Of a DNA stretch of 64,000 bases, positions 1 through 9,959 are shown one piece after another. Source of the stretch: Mycobacterium sp. HUMS_12744610 (GTDB lineage: Bacteria; Actinomycetota; Actinomycetes; Mycobacteriales; Mycobacteriaceae); assembly GCF_041206865.1 (NCBI RefSeq), contig NZ_JBGEDP010000001.1, positions 868,001 through 932,000 of the forward strand, in the 5' to 3' direction. The number at the start of each line of letters is the position of its first letter. The stretch's first letter is position 1. A model generated the notes under the pieces. The model was not told the DNA's origin. It did no database searches and saw only the letters and a list, made by a program, of their open reading frames with translations. The translations under genes and the position numbers were made by a program.

Positions 1-689
1 CGGGCCCCCTCAACAAGCAGTTCGCTGATCGCGTCGAACTGTTCGGCACCAGTGGCGGGGTCACCTTGCAGGAACTGAAAATTAGAGGTGATGAAAGCCG
101 GATCCCATCGCCAAATCCACCTGCCATCGTCGCGTTGGCGCAACACTTTTCGCAGTCCGTCCAGGCTTTCGGGACGAGCGCGGTGCGGATTGTATTGGGC
201 GATGACGTCGGCCGCGTCGTCGAGCGTGCCGAATCCGTCGGGATGGGCGGCCATAAATGACACGACGCGGCGTGCACCGTGGAACTCCATTCGCGGGGTG
301 ATGTCGACAAGAACGACTGCTGACCACAAATCGGCTGGTGCCAGCAGATGGGTTCCCAAAATGGTCATGCCACCCAACGACGCACCAACGACCACCGGCG
401 GGCGGTCGTCACTCGCATGTTCGCGCACAGCCAGCAGATCGGATGTGAGTCCTGCGAGTTCGTATCGCCCAGTCGGGTCCCACCCGCTATCGCCGTGGCC
501 TCGGGCATCGTAGGCGACGACGGTGTAACCGCGCGCATGCAACCGGCGCGCCGTGGTGGTCCAAGCGTGGCGATTTTGACCACCACCATGCAGGAGAAGT
601 ACGACGGCGCGGGCGGTGTCGTGCCGGTAGAAATCCGCCGTGAGGGTGACGCCGTCTTCGGTGCGGATTCGCTCGCAGGTAACAGTCAT
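1..689 (-). CDS. alpha/beta hydrolase (cassette A copy), cut by window edge
   Basis: The frame is open from an ATG at 689-687 to the window start, giving 229 codons and no stop, so the C-terminus lies outside. It encodes a soluble alpha/beta-hydrolase fold: an oxyanion-type HGGG stretch near residue 38, a [10 protein letters not shown] strand, and a GASLGG nucleophile elbow (Ser near residue 95). It is highly similar along its whole visible length to the hydrolase at 35151-36047, which is complete at 298 residues. It follows the thioesterase and TetR genes on the same strand, so it is probably the last gene of a small operon. The substrate is unknown; an ester or thioester is likely. Confidence 0.85.
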   Translation of the reverse strand, partial: MTVTCERIRTEDGVTLTADFYRHDTARAVVLLLHGGGQNRHAWTTTARRLHARGYTVVAYDARGHGDSGWDPTGRYELAGLTSDLLAVREHASDDRPPVVVGASLGGMTILGTHLLAPADLWSAVVLVDITPRMEFHGARRVVSFMAAHPDGFGTLDDAADVIAQYNPHRARPESLDGLRKVLRQRDDGRWIWRWDPAFITSNFQFLQGDPATGAEQFDAISELLVEGA

Positions 690-741
690 TTGATTAGGCC
701 GCGATAGCCAATTCGGACGGCACTCGTGCTCAGTCTCGCCA

Positions 742-1182
742 TCAACCGGAATACCCCCTCGGGCTAACCACCGTCACGGTTCCCTGCGCCGCGCATACCG
801 CGCGCCCCGCGTTGGAGACATCGATTCTGGCGACACCGCTACGCTTGCCCAGCGCGATGATCTCGGTGACCGCAACGCACACTCCGCTCGACACGGGCTG
901 CAGCAGATTTAGCTTGAATTCCGTTGTGGCCACCCATGATCCCGCTGGGATAACCGGATAGAACACCACGCCCAGACAGTGGTCTACCATCGCCGACAAG
1001 CATCCGCCGTGCAGGTTGCCGAACGGCGTCATCAGGTCGTCCCGAGCATCCATCTCCACAACCAGACGTCCCGCGGCGAATTCGGTGTGCCGAAATCCCA
1101 AGTAGCTGGACAGCCCACCCGCGGTTGCCGCCGCATTCTGCAACTCGTCGGCAATCTCTTGGCTGAACTGCTCGAACTTCAT
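742..1182 (-). CDS. PaaI-type hotdog thioesterase
   Basis: A 146-residue protein with the single hotdog fold of the PaaI/4HBT family. Features are GNLHGGCLSAMVDHCLG around residues 56-72 (the HGG turn that binds the CoA thioester) and a late beta-sheet. The usual role is hydrolysis of acyl-CoA thioesters in the cytosol. It lies between the TetR gene (49 bp upstream) and the alpha/beta hydrolase and is probably co-transcribed with them. A paralogue of exactly the same length can be rebuilt from the two halves at 31531-31887 and 35015-35098. The specific acyl substrate cannot be read from the sequence. Confidence 0.85.
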   Translation of the reverse strand: MKFEQFSQEIADELQNAAATAGGLSSYLGFRHTEFAAGRLVVEMDARDDLMTPFGNLHGGCLSAMVDHCLGVVFYPVIPAGSWVATTEFKLNLLQPVSSGVCVAVTEIIALGKRSGVARIDVSNAGRAVCAAQGTVTVVSPRGYSG

Positions 1183-1230
1183 GTCTAGAGCCCCTCGTCG
1201 TTCACCGATACTGCTGCCACTAACGAGACA

Positions 1231-1878
1231 TTACTCCGTACTTGTTGCATCAGCGCAAGACCGGGTGGTGGTGAGCAGAGGAGGAAGCAGGAATCTTCGT
1301 AGAAAAGCATCGAGGCCCTCCGGGCTGCGCTGCCTTGGGCCTTCGACCGTGAGTAGGCTGAGGATAGCCCGCAGTATCCACTCGGATGCATCGTCGACCG
1401 ACACCCCACGCTCAAGTTGATCCCAGTGCGCGGCGAAGACAGGGCGAAGGAACTCGGCGACGAGTTCGAACAAAGCCACCGACGTACCCTTGGCCAGCCC
1501 TACGCCGGCGAGTTCGTCGTCACTGCCGAATAGCAATCCGATTATGGGTTCACGGTGGGCCGCACGGAGTGTAACCTCGACGAAATCCAGTATCGCCGAG
1601 CCTAAATCGGCATGCGCTGCGATCCGCGCACTAATGCGGCGGAGGTAGCGTTCGGCTGACCGCAAGATAACACCGGAAATGACGGATTCACGACTCGGAA
1701 AGTAGCGATACACCGTGGCGCGGGACACCCCGGCCTGCCTGGCGATGTCCTCCATCGTGGTGCCCGGTAGCCCCTTGTTCTCGAGGGACGTTGCGGCGGC
1801 ATCGAGCAGATGGTCTCGGGCGATGTCGCGGCTCGCGGCGGTCGCCGTGCCCCATCGCAACGATTTTTTCGTCACCAT
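1231..1878 (-). CDS. TetR-family regulator of cassette A
   Basis: A 215-residue TetR-family repressor. The N-terminal HTH is clear (IARQAGVSRATVYRYFPSRE, residues about 45-64) and is followed by an all-helical ligand-binding domain. Start is ATG at 1878; a GTG two codons on matches the start of the paralogue at 30837. It is transcribed divergently from the thiolase-like gene at 1999, and the 120-bp gap holds a palindrome that is conserved next to the paralogous regulator. It therefore probably represses both its own operon and the thiolase/dehydrogenase pair. The ligand is unknown; an acyl-CoA or a pathway intermediate would be typical. Confidence 0.9.
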   Translation of the reverse strand: MVTKKSLRWGTATAASRDIARDHLLDAAATSLENKGLPGTTMEDIARQAGVSRATVYRYFPSRESVISGVILRSAERYLRRISARIAAHADLGSAILDFVEVTLRAAHREPIIGLLFGSDDELAGVGLAKGTSVALFELVAEFLRPVFAAHWDQLERGVSVDDASEWILRAILSLLTVEGPRQRSPEGLDAFLRRFLLPPLLTTTRSCADATSTE

Positions 1879-1942
1879 TCAAGTATGCCGTCCCGTGCCG
1901 TTCGTGGGCTGACGATCGAAGCAGTTGTCGTATAGCACCTTA

Positions 1943-1968
1943 TGTGACAATATCGCAGATATGTCGCA
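1943..1968. promoter_or_regulatory. putative TetR operator, cassette A
   Basis: An imperfect palindrome with arms TGTGACA (1943-1949) and TGTCGCA (1962-1968) separated by 12 bases. It lies in the divergent TetR/thiolase promoter region. A 26-bp site with the same arms and an almost identical centre occurs at 30744-30769 in the equivalent gap of cassette B, although the surrounding intergenic sequence has diverged. Selective conservation supports an operator. Confidence 0.65.
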
Positions 1969-1998
1969 AAGGCGTCGACGATGACCGCGGCCTGACCG

Positions 1999-3492
1999 TT
2001 GCCGATTCCACGCCGCACTCCGGTCGTCGTCGCAGTTGGTGAGATCACGCACCGCGACGACGGTGTCGTTGACCCCATCGATTTGGCTTCCGAGGCCGTG
2101 CGTCGAGCATTGCAGGACTCGGGCGCTGCTATCGGGCATCGAATCGATATGGTGGCGACGCCCGGAATCTTGATGATTCCGCGTGACAATCCTGCGACGA
2201 GGATTGCCGAAGCGGCTGGGCTGGCGCCAATACGGCGCATCAGTTGTCCGGTTGGCGGTAATACGCCTCAGTACCTCGTTGAGGTGCTCGGCGCCCGCAT
2301 CGCGCGCGGTGTCAGCGACGCGGTGTTAGTCGTCGGAGCGGAGAGCGGCGCGTCAGCTCGTAGGGTTGGATCGGGTCAGGTGCGACGAGACCCGAAACCC
2401 GTTGAGGGCCGGGATGAGTCACTTGGCGATACTCGCCCCGGTCTGAGCGCGGCCGAGATGTGTGCTGGACTGCGTTGGCCGCACCAGGTGTACCCGGTCT
2501 TCGAATCGGCGATTGCGGCTCGATCGGGCCGGACCTTCGATGAGCAGCGTCGCTGGCTGGGAAACCTGATGGCCCCCTTCACGCTCGAAGCATCGAGGCA
2601 TCCCGGCCAGGCATGGTTTCCGCGCGCGCGCACTGCCAGTGAGCTCAGCTCGGTCTCGCCAACTAACCGGATGGTGTGCGAGCCATATCCCAAGATGCTC
2701 AACAGCATTATCACCGTCGATATGGCAGCCGCCTTCGTCATGATGGCTGCCGAAGTCGCCGACGAAATCGGTGTTCCTCGTGACCGATGGGTTTTCCCAT
2801 GGTGCGCGGCCACTTGCAACGACGTGTACTTTCCGGTTCAGCGGCCCGATCTCAGTCGGTCCGCGGGAATTCGCGCTGTCGGACGGGCGCTCCTAGCTGC
2901 CTGCGACCTTTCCGCCGATGACATCGGATGGTTCGATTTGTACTCCTGCTTCCCTTCCGCGGTCGAAGTTGCGATCGAGGCGCTCGATCTCGATCCAGCG
3001 GATCCACGCGGGTTCACGGTGACCGGTGGATTGCCCTACCACGGAGGACCGGGTAACAACTATGTCAGCCACTCGATTGTGGAGATGGTTCGACGCTGCC
3101 GAAGCGAACCGGACGCCCTAGGACTGGTTTCCGGATTAGGTTGGTACATCACGAAGCACTCGTTGGGCCTATGGTCGGCGACGCCGCCGCCGACTGGGTG
3201 GCAGACACCGGACATGGCGGAAGCGCAGGCCGCGATTGATGCGACTGCGGTTCCAGTCGCTTCTGCCGCCGACACATCCGGTAGGGCAACGATCGACGGC
3301 TACACGGTGGTACACGACCGCGACGTTGGCCCTTCGTGGGTGCCTGTTCTCGCGCGTCTACCCGACGGCCGGCGCGTCGCGGCTCGCAACGACGATGCGA
3401 AGGTGGCGAAGGAAATGTCAAAAGAGATGATGGTCGGACGTCAGGTAACTGTGCGGCCCGCTGATCAGCGCGTCGAATTCGAACTGCCATGA
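1999..3492 (+). CDS. thiolase-like protein with C-terminal extension
   Basis: A 497-residue thiolase-superfamily protein of the mycobacterial acetyl-CoA acetyltransferase-like type. The N-terminal half has the thiolase fold (TPVVVAVGEITHR opening, DAVLVVGAE strand). The middle contains the GGLPYHGGPGNNYVSH motif near residues 337-352, which carries the conserved thiolase His region. Residues about 420-495 form the extra domain seen in thiolase-like proteins of type 1. The likely role is carbon-carbon bond cleavage or formation on an acyl-CoA. The start is TTG (1999), the same codon and position as in the truncated paralogue at 30710. Its stop overlaps the next gene's ATG by four bases. Confidence 0.85.
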   Translation: MPIPRRTPVVVAVGEITHRDDGVVDPIDLASEAVRRALQDSGAAIGHRIDMVATPGILMIPRDNPATRIAEAAGLAPIRRISCPVGGNTPQYLVEVLGARIARGVSDAVLVVGAESGASARRVGSGQVRRDPKPVEGRDESLGDTRPGLSAAEMCAGLRWPHQVYPVFESAIAARSGRTFDEQRRWLGNLMAPFTLEASRHPGQAWFPRARTASELSSVSPTNRMVCEPYPKMLNSIITVDMAAAFVMMAAEVADEIGVPRDRWVFPWCAATCNDVYFPVQRPDLSRSAGIRAVGRALLAACDLSADDIGWFDLYSCFPSAVEVAIEALDLDPADPRGFTVTGGLPYHGGPGNNYVSHSIVEMVRRCRSEPDALGLVSGLGWYITKHSLGLWSATPPPTGWQTPDMAEAQAAIDATAVPVASAADTSGRATIDGYTVVHDRDVGPSWVPVLARLPDGRRVAARNDDAKVAKEMSKEMMVGRQVTVRPADQRVEFELP

Positions 3493-4586
3493 AGGCCGAT
3501 GCGCTCGTGCTGACCAAGCCGCGCGCCCTCGAGCGGCGCACTCTTGCGGTACCGCCCGTCGACGGCCACTCCGGAGTCCTTCGGATCGAGGCGTGCGGGC
3601 TCTGCGGAACCGATCACGAGCAGTACAGCGGTCACCTACCAGCGGGCTTCGCCTTCGTCCCGGGACATGAAATCGTCGGTGTCGTTGAGGCAGTCGGTGA
3701 CGCCGCAAGCGCGCGTTGGGGTGTGTCGGCAGGTGATCGGGTTGCGGTCGAGGTTTTTCGATCGTGCCGGGAGTGCGACGCGTGCCGCCGAGGTGAGTAT
3801 CGCAGGTGCTCGCGCAACGGACTGGCCACGATGTTCGGCTTCGTCGACGTAAACATCGATCCCGGCCTGTGGGGAGGGTACGCAACGCACCTGCATCTGC
3901 CCTTCGATTCCATGCTGTTGTCGATTCCAGACAGACTCGACCCGATTGTCGCTACGTTGTTCAACCCGCTGGGCGCGGGAATCAAATGGGCTGCCACGCT
4001 GCCGGAGACCGCGTCAGGCGACGTCGTCGCAGTCCTGGGGCCAGGCATCCGCGGCATCTGCTCGGCCGTAGCAGCGAAGGAATCCGGAGCGGCATTCGTC
4101 GCTATGACCGGACTCGGACCACGCGATCGACCACGGTTAGCCGCAGCGTCCAAGTTCGGCGTGGACCTGACCATTGACGTGACCCGTGAAGACCCGGTCA
4201 AGGCCCTGCAACGAGCGACCGGTCAACTCGCAGACGTCGTCGTCGACGTCACCGCCAAAGCGCCAGGTGCATTCGCTGACGCCGTCGCACTTGCTCGACC
4301 AGGCGGACGCGTGGTGATCGCCGGCACCCGCGGCGGCGGCGGAGCACCAGGCTTCGAGCCAGACCTCCTCGTTTTCAAAGAACTACGCGTCCTCGGCTCG
4401 CTGGGGGTCGATTACCCCGCCTATCAGAGCGCGATCGAATTGCTCGTCTCTGGGCGTTGGCCCTTCGATGAACTATCCCGGGACGTCGCCGGTTTCGCGG
4501 GCCTACCACGATTACTCGACGTCTTAGCCGATGGCGAGCCGGGCACGATTCCGGCCTTGCACAACGTCTTCGTACCGATGGCCTGA
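3489..4586 (+). CDS. zinc-dependent alcohol dehydrogenase (MDR family)
   Basis: A 365-residue medium-chain dehydrogenase. Catalytic zinc ligands are visible in CGLCGTDHE and PGHEIVG. The structural zinc lobe is CRECDACRRGEYRRC. The NAD(P)-binding loop reads VAVLGPGIRG, a GxGxxG variant with Pro. The family oxidises alcohols or diols to carbonyls in the cytosol. Its ATG overlaps the thiolase stop (ATGA), so the two are translationally coupled and likely act in one pathway. There is no equivalent gene in the rearranged cassette B. Confidence 0.9.
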   Translation: MKADALVLTKPRALERRTLAVPPVDGHSGVLRIEACGLCGTDHEQYSGHLPAGFAFVPGHEIVGVVEAVGDAASARWGVSAGDRVAVEVFRSCRECDACRRGEYRRCSRNGLATMFGFVDVNIDPGLWGGYATHLHLPFDSMLLSIPDRLDPIVATLFNPLGAGIKWAATLPETASGDVVAVLGPGIRGICSAVAAKESGAAFVAMTGLGPRDRPRLAAASKFGVDLTIDVTREDPVKALQRATGQLADVVVDVTAKAPGAFADAVALARPGGRVVIAGTRGGGGAPGFEPDLLVFKELRVLGSLGVDYPAYQSAIELLVSGRWPFDELSRDVAGFAGLPRLLDVLADGEPGTIPALHNVFVPMA

Positions 4587-4628
4587 CGTGCCAGCAGTGC
4601 CCAACTGAAAGGACTCTCAATGACGATG

Positions 4629-5837
4629 TCAAGCCGCCGACTGAGTGATCGGGGGTGAGTCGGGTTGCCAGGTGCGGTTGTCGCGGATGAGTGCGTAGAG
4701 GACGTTGGTGCGGCGTCGGGCCAGGCAGATGGTGGCTGGGATGGGTCGTTTGCCTTGGTTTCGTTTGCGTTGGTAGTAGGCGCGGGAGGCCGGGTCGCAG
4801 CGGATGGCGGTCAGTGCGGACATGTACATCACCCGGCGCAGCCGGCGGCTGTAGCGCTTGGGGGTGTGCAGTCGTCCGGTGCGTTTTCCCGAATCTCGAG
4901 ATACCGGTGCGAGCCCGGCCCAGGCGGCGAGCTGGTCGGCCGAGCCGATCAGTTCGGGATCGCCGACGGCGGCCAGGAATTCAGCACCGAGCCGAAATCC
5001 CATGCCTGGGATGCTGGTGATCACTTCGGCCAGTGGATGGCGGCGAAATCGGTCCTCGATGTCGGCATCGGTGGTCTTGATGCGGTCATCGAGGGCAATC
5101 ACCCCCTGCGCCAGATCAGCGATCAGTCCGGCGGCCACTTGTTCGCCGGGCAGTCGGACCGTTTGAGTTTTGGCGGCCGCCACCGCAGCCGCCGCAATGG
5201 CCGCGGCATTACGCACTCCGGCGTCGGCCAGGATCCGGGTCAGCCGCGAAATACCGGTCTGGCGGATGGCTTTGGGGCGCTGGTAGCGCGCCAGCAGCAC
5301 TACCCAGCCCCGGTCAGCGCTGAGCTGGGCGGCCCGCTCCAGCGCCGGACACACCGCAACGAGTTGTTGGCGCAGTCGGTTGATCGTGCGGGTGCGGTCA
5401 GCGACCAGGTCGGCGCGATGAGCGGTGAGCAGCCGCAGTTCGGTGATCAGATCGTCGTCGGGATGCAGCAGTGGCAAGTCATCGCCGCGCATCCGCGACT
5501 GATCAGCGATCACCCGGGCGTCTTTGGCGTCGGTCTTGGCTTCACCACCTCGATAGACCGCCGAGGCTTGCCAGACCGCACGGCCCGCCAGGTAGCGCAC
5601 CGACTTGCCGGCATCAGCCAACACGGTCAACAACAGGGCGGCATACACCGTGGTCAGGTCCACCGTCCAGGCAACCTGATCAGCCAACGAGTCAATCTCG
5701 CCGATCAGCGCACGGATCGGTTGCTCCTCGTTGCCGAGTCTGCGCGACAACACCACCGTGCCGCTGTTGTCGACCACGCACACCCAGTGATGTTCCTTGC
5801 CGACATCAACCCCAGCCCACAACTGGCCCGCTGCCAT
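4629..5837 (-). CDS. IS110-family transposase
   Basis: A 402-residue transposase of the IS110 type. It has an N-terminal DEDD/RuvC-like domain starting WAGVDVGKEHHW, with further acidic residues in KTDAKDARVIADQ. The C-terminal Transposase_20 domain holds IPGMGFRLGAEFLAAVGD and the serine-containing APVSRDSGK segment. The protein appears complete. Elements of this family act as circular intermediates and leave no clear inverted repeats, so I cannot fix the ends. The insertion separates a dehydrogenase on the left from the CMD-family gene on the right. An RBS-like AAAGGA followed by ATG at 4609-4623 may be the displaced start of the interrupted operon. Confidence 0.9.
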   Translation of the reverse strand: MAAGQLWAGVDVGKEHHWVCVVDNSGTVVLSRRLGNEEQPIRALIGEIDSLADQVAWTVDLTTVYAALLLTVLADAGKSVRYLAGRAVWQASAVYRGGEAKTDAKDARVIADQSRMRGDDLPLLHPDDDLITELRLLTAHRADLVADRTRTINRLRQQLVAVCPALERAAQLSADRGWVVLLARYQRPKAIRQTGISRLTRILADAGVRNAAAIAAAAVAAAKTQTVRLPGEQVAAGLIADLAQGVIALDDRIKTTDADIEDRFRRHPLAEVITSIPGMGFRLGAEFLAAVGDPELIGSADQLAAWAGLAPVSRDSGKRTGRLHTPKRYSRRLRRVMYMSALTAIRCDPASRAYYQRKRNQGKRPIPATICLARRRTNVLYALIRDNRTWQPDSPPITQSAA

Positions 5838-6060
5838 CGATCTCCTATCCGCTTGTCTGCCAACACGATCCCCACGGACAACCCCGCCAGCATTTCCTTA
5901 AACAAGCGATCACGTCGCAGATCTCAATCAGCGGCCCGAGGAAGTCCAGGAAGGCCGGGCGGCCAGTCCTTTCAAGCCGCACCACCAGGCCGGCAACCGA
6001 CATGCCGCCTCACCCGACCCACCCGGGTCACAGCACAACGTAACAACACGAAGTAACTGC
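5838..6060 (-). other. IS110 upstream non-coding end, possible bridge RNA
   Basis: About 220 bases upstream of the transposase start hold no convincing gene and precede the next RBS at 6071. In IS110-group elements this non-coding end encodes a structured RNA (bridge RNA) that specifies target and donor. I see GC-rich self-complementary stretches here but did not fold them, so this is inference from family knowledge. Confidence 0.35.
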
Positions 6061-6083
6061 ACCTACGAACTTAAGGACCGACT

Positions 6084-6653
6084 GTGGGCAGTGGAAACCG
6101 CGTCGAAATGCTCGGCCTGACAGACGCGCGCCGGCGCGCTGCTCAATGTGGCATCCCCGAAGCCATAGCGGAGTTGTCGATATTCCGAATCGCGCTTCAC
6201 CAGCCTAGTGTGGCAATGGCCTTGAACGGACTGCTGGAGGCGTTGCTGTGGACCGGGGACCTCGACGCGCGGCTGCGAGAGCTGATCATCATGCGAATCG
6301 GCTGGGTCACCGGCTCGGTCTATGAATGGACGCAACATTGGCGACTCGCACGAATGCTCGACGTGTCCGAGCGTGACCTGCTCGCGGTGCGAGATTGGCA
6401 GAATGCTAACCACTTTGGCGATGCCGAACGTGCTGTACTTGCGGCGACCGATGAGACACTGCGTGACGGCACCATCTCGGATGGCACGTGGGCTGTGTGC
6501 CGAGATGCGTTGCAAGCAGACCCGGGGCTCCTTGTAGAACTTGTCGCGGCGATTGGCAACTGGCGACTCTTTTCTGCGCTCCTGCGATCTCTGGATGTGC
6601 CGCTCGAAGACGGCGTCGACGAATGGCCCCCTGACGGTGTTCGACCATCGTGA
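6084..6653 (+). CDS. carboxymuconolactone decarboxylase (CMD)-like protein
   Basis: A 189-residue AhpD/CMD-fold protein. The family core is RLRELIIMRIGWVTGSVYEW followed by the Gln-His of TQHW. No CxxC redox pair is present, so it is unlikely to be a peroxidase-type AhpD. CMD-fold proteins without CxxC occur widely next to catabolic oxidoreductases; the reaction is undefined. The GTG start at 6084 follows an AAGGA at 6073-6077. It lies immediately downstream of the IS110 element and may once have been the third gene of the thiolase/dehydrogenase operon. Confidence 0.75.
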   Translation: MGSGNRVEMLGLTDARRRAAQCGIPEAIAELSIFRIALHQPSVAMALNGLLEALLWTGDLDARLRELIIMRIGWVTGSVYEWTQHWRLARMLDVSERDLLAVRDWQNANHFGDAERAVLAATDETLRDGTISDGTWAVCRDALQADPGLLVELVAAIGNWRLFSALLRSLDVPLEDGVDEWPPDGVRPS

Positions 6654-6806
6654 CGCAGCGTGTCCAAAATGCCTGCGGTACCGTGCTAACGGTATCGCGC
6701 CGAAGCGGACCGTACTGGCGCTTGGATCGCCCGGCGCGGCTCGCCGTGACCATGAGCTGCACTTTGCCAGGTCGGCATACGCCAAGTTGCTGCGTTCGGC
6801 ACCTTA

Positions 6807-7410
6807 ATGCGGGATTTCTCGTCGTTTAAGGCCGCAATGGCCGAAGTTATCGAACACGTCCAACCGGAAACGAGGCCGCAACCTTGGATGCTCCAAATTC
6901 AACTGAACCGCAACGCCTGCCGTCACACACGCCTACCTGTATGGGTTGCGGGACCCGAGAATTCCAGTGGCCTGCAGCTAGAGGTCTATCGTCTGGACGA
7001 TGAGGTATATGCCGATGTGGCATTCGATGAGCGTCATATCGGTGCGCCCGGCTTGGCGCACGGCGGGGCTATCGCGGCGGCGTGCGACGACCTTTTGGGC
7101 TTCACCCTGTGGATCGCCGGCACGCCTGCGGTCACGCGCAATCTCGCGATCGAGTATCTAGCGCCGGTTCCGCTACACCAGCCCCACCGCATTAGCGCAC
7201 GTATCAGCGTGCGGCAAGGACGTGCCTTACACTGGCGAGGGGGTCGGTGAAGATGGCGTCATTCGTTTCACCGCAACAGCGGTTTTCATCACGGTAGAAC
7301 CCGAACACTTCGCCGCCCACGGCGACATCGCCGGTTTCGGAGAGCTTCTTGACCAGCTCGTCCGCTTCGCTGGACCCAACACCGCTCATGACTCAGATGA
7401 AGGTGCGTAA
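6807..7410 (+). pseudogene. PaaI-type thioesterase, frameshifted
   Basis: The first frame (6807-7250) encodes a hotdog-fold protein with the loop APGLAHGGAIAAACDD near residues 71-86, then runs into a stop. The natural C-terminus continues in another frame from about 7222 to 7410 (GEGVGEDGVIRFTA and so on). A single indel near 7215-7235, next to a run of five G, joins the two frames into about 200 residues. The protein is not closely similar to the thioesterase at 742-1182. The defect may be real or a sequence error. It follows the CMD-like gene on the same strand after about 150 bp. Confidence 0.7.
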
Positions 7411-7441
7411 TCGTCGGTATTTTAGTCAAAATGCAAGAGTT

Positions 7442-9957
7442 TCAAGCGTCCTCACGTTTACGTTGCGGCCACCAGCTGGTCTCACGGAGCAATGTGGCGA
7501 TCGCGGGAACCGTGAGAGTGCGGACAACAAAGGTGTCGAGTAGTAGGCCACAGCCGATGATGAGCCCGGCTTGGATCATGATCGCGACCGAACCGACCAT
7601 AAGGCCGAACATGCTGGCCGCGTAGATGAGCCCGGCGGAAGTGATGACTGAGCCGGTGTTTGCGACCGTGCGCAGTACGCCGACGCGGATGTTGTGAGCG
7701 GATTCCTCGCGTAACCGCGAGATCAGCAGCATGTTGTAGTCGGCGCCCACCGCGATCAAGATGATGAACGCCAAAAGCGGTACCAGCCAAGCGATTTTCT
7801 TACCGAGGCCGTATTGGAAAACGAGCGTCCCGATGCCCAGTGCGGCTGCGTAGTTGAGCACGACCGTACCGAGCAGGTAGAGCGGGGCCACCAAGGCGCG
7901 CAGGAGAACGACGAGGATCAGTCCGACGATGACGAGCGTGGCAATGGCCAGCAGATGGAAGTCGGCCGACAGAAGGCGCTGGATATCGGAGTTGACGGCG
8001 GGGAATCCGGCCATCGATATTTTGGCGTTGGCCAAGGAGGTGTTGGGCGTGCAGCATCGGCAACTTGGGTGATCTTCTGAGCGAGATCCATCGCTTCGCT
8101 GCTGTAGGGGTTGTAGCTGGATTCGATGGCGAAGCGTGCGGTCTTGCCGTCAGCGGACAGGAAGTGCTTTGCCACATCGGAGAACTGGCGATTCTCGAAG
8201 GCGTTAGCCGGGAGGCAAAAGCCGCTGGAGTTGTCCGAACCGGCGCTGGACCGCGCGGAATTCTGTAGTTGGGTGGCGATCTGACTCATGCCGGACAACA
8301 TTTCGATGTTGCTGTCGGCAAGGGTATGCACACCGGTGGCTAGGGCTTGTGCGCCCGATGCGAGCTGGCTGATGCCGTTTTGGAGGCGGCGGATGTTGCC
8401 GGCCATGTCGGCGGGGTCGCCGAGCGCTCCGAACGCCTTGTTCAGCGAGGTGACCGTGTTCTGCAGGTCTGCCATGGTGCCCCCCGCAGTATCGCCGCCC
8501 GGCTGGTACATGTCGCCGAGGTTGGCGAGCTGGCTGAAAAAGCCGCCATCGCGCAAGGTCACCAGAATCCGTACCTGGTCGCGGATCTGGGTGCACTCGG
8601 GTGTGGAGGCAAACCAGGGGGAGGTGTTGAGCGCACCGACCAGCGGGTCGATCGTGGCGATCGCATTCTGAGCTTGTTGAGCTTCTTGACGTAGCCCAGG
8701 TCCGGCTCGGATAGCTTGGTCGATGGTCGGTGTGGTAGTCGAAAGTTGCTGCAGCAGAGGGCGAAAGCGCTGAAATTGCGAGCCGCTGGACTGGGCTTGG
8801 TTAAGGATACCGGTCAGCGGAGTCAACGCTGTGCGAAGGGTGGTGTCAAGTTGCGCCAGGCCGCTGGCGAGTTGGTCGGCACCGCCGGTGAGTTTGGTGA
8901 GATCGGTCTTGTGGGCGTCTCCTTTGGCGACGGCATCGGCCATCTTGTTGCCGATCTGGACGTTTTGCCAAGAGAGCTGTGCCTGATCGAGTCGTGCCCC
9001 GGTGGGCCGGGTGACGCCGGATACTTTGGTGACGCCCGGCAATTGCGACACGCGAGACGCCATCTCATCCAGGTCGGCCAGGCCTTTACCGGTGTGCATA
9101 TCGGTCCGTGATTCCACGACCATGAACTGGGTGATGACGATATCTTTGCGAAAGTGCCTGTCCAGCAGGTGATAACCTTCGTTGCTGGCGGTTGTGTCCG
9201 GCTCTCCTTGGCGGTCGTCGTAGCTCATGCGCATGGTCAGCGCGACAGCCGCTAGCCCTAATACAAGGGCCAGGCTGGCGGCCAGCAGTGGGGTGGGTCG
9301 GCGGACTACGGCCACGGCGATCCAGTTCCAGTAGCGGCGTGTGCGGTCGGCTTTGGGTTCGCCAATGCCGCCGTTTGGCGGCCAGCGCCAATACCGGAGG
9401 GAACAATGTCACGGTGGCCGCGACTCCGACGAAGACGGCTATCGCGCACGCTGGGCCCAGCGCGCCAAAAACGCTCAGCTTTGCAAAGAACCATGGCCAG
9501 AAATGCAAACGCCACAGTCGCGGCGGAGGCCAGGATCACCCGGCCGATGGTGGCGGTTGCGTTGATCACCGCGAGGTCAGCCGAGACGTCCTGGCGGCGC
9601 TGCTCGTGATACCGGCTGATCAAAAATGCCGAATAATCGGTGCCGGCGCCCAACAGAATCGCCGTCATGAACGCGATGGTGAATCGCGACACCGGCATTC
9701 CCGCTTCGCCCAGCGCCGAGAGCACTCCGCGCCCTACCGCAAGGCTGACCCCGATAACCAACAGAGGCAGCAACGCGGTAAACAGTGACCTGTAGATGAC
9801 CAGCAAGATCAGCGCTATCAGCCCGGCGGTCACGACGGAGATGACAATCAAATCCTGCTCAGCCGAATCGATTTGATCGCTGAACGTCGCGGGAGGGCCG
9901 GTTACGCGGACCGTCGTGGATGTGCCGCTAAAGGACTGGGCGGCGATAGCGGTGATG
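7442..9957 (-). pseudogene. mmpL remnant, N-terminus lost and frameshifted
   Basis: Pieces in three frames add up to an MmpL/RND lipid transporter. 9306-9957 gives the end of the first periplasmic domain and TM2-TM5 with GTDYSAFLISRYHE. 7918-9315 gives TM6/7 and the second periplasmic domain. 7442-8040 gives TM8-TM12 with GADYNMLLISRLREE. About 180 N-terminal residues are missing: the remnant begins directly behind the stop codon of the intact mmpL at 9960. Frameshifts lie near 9490, 9360 and 8040. It is on the same strand as the intact mmpS-mmpL pair and may be a second mmpL of that operon that has decayed. Confidence 0.85.
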
Positions 9958-9959
9958 GC

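Noticed and set aside
4665..6056. 463-codon plus-strand frame
   Set aside because: It is antisense to the IS110 transposase, which has clear family motifs; the long frame is a by-product of high-GC codon use.
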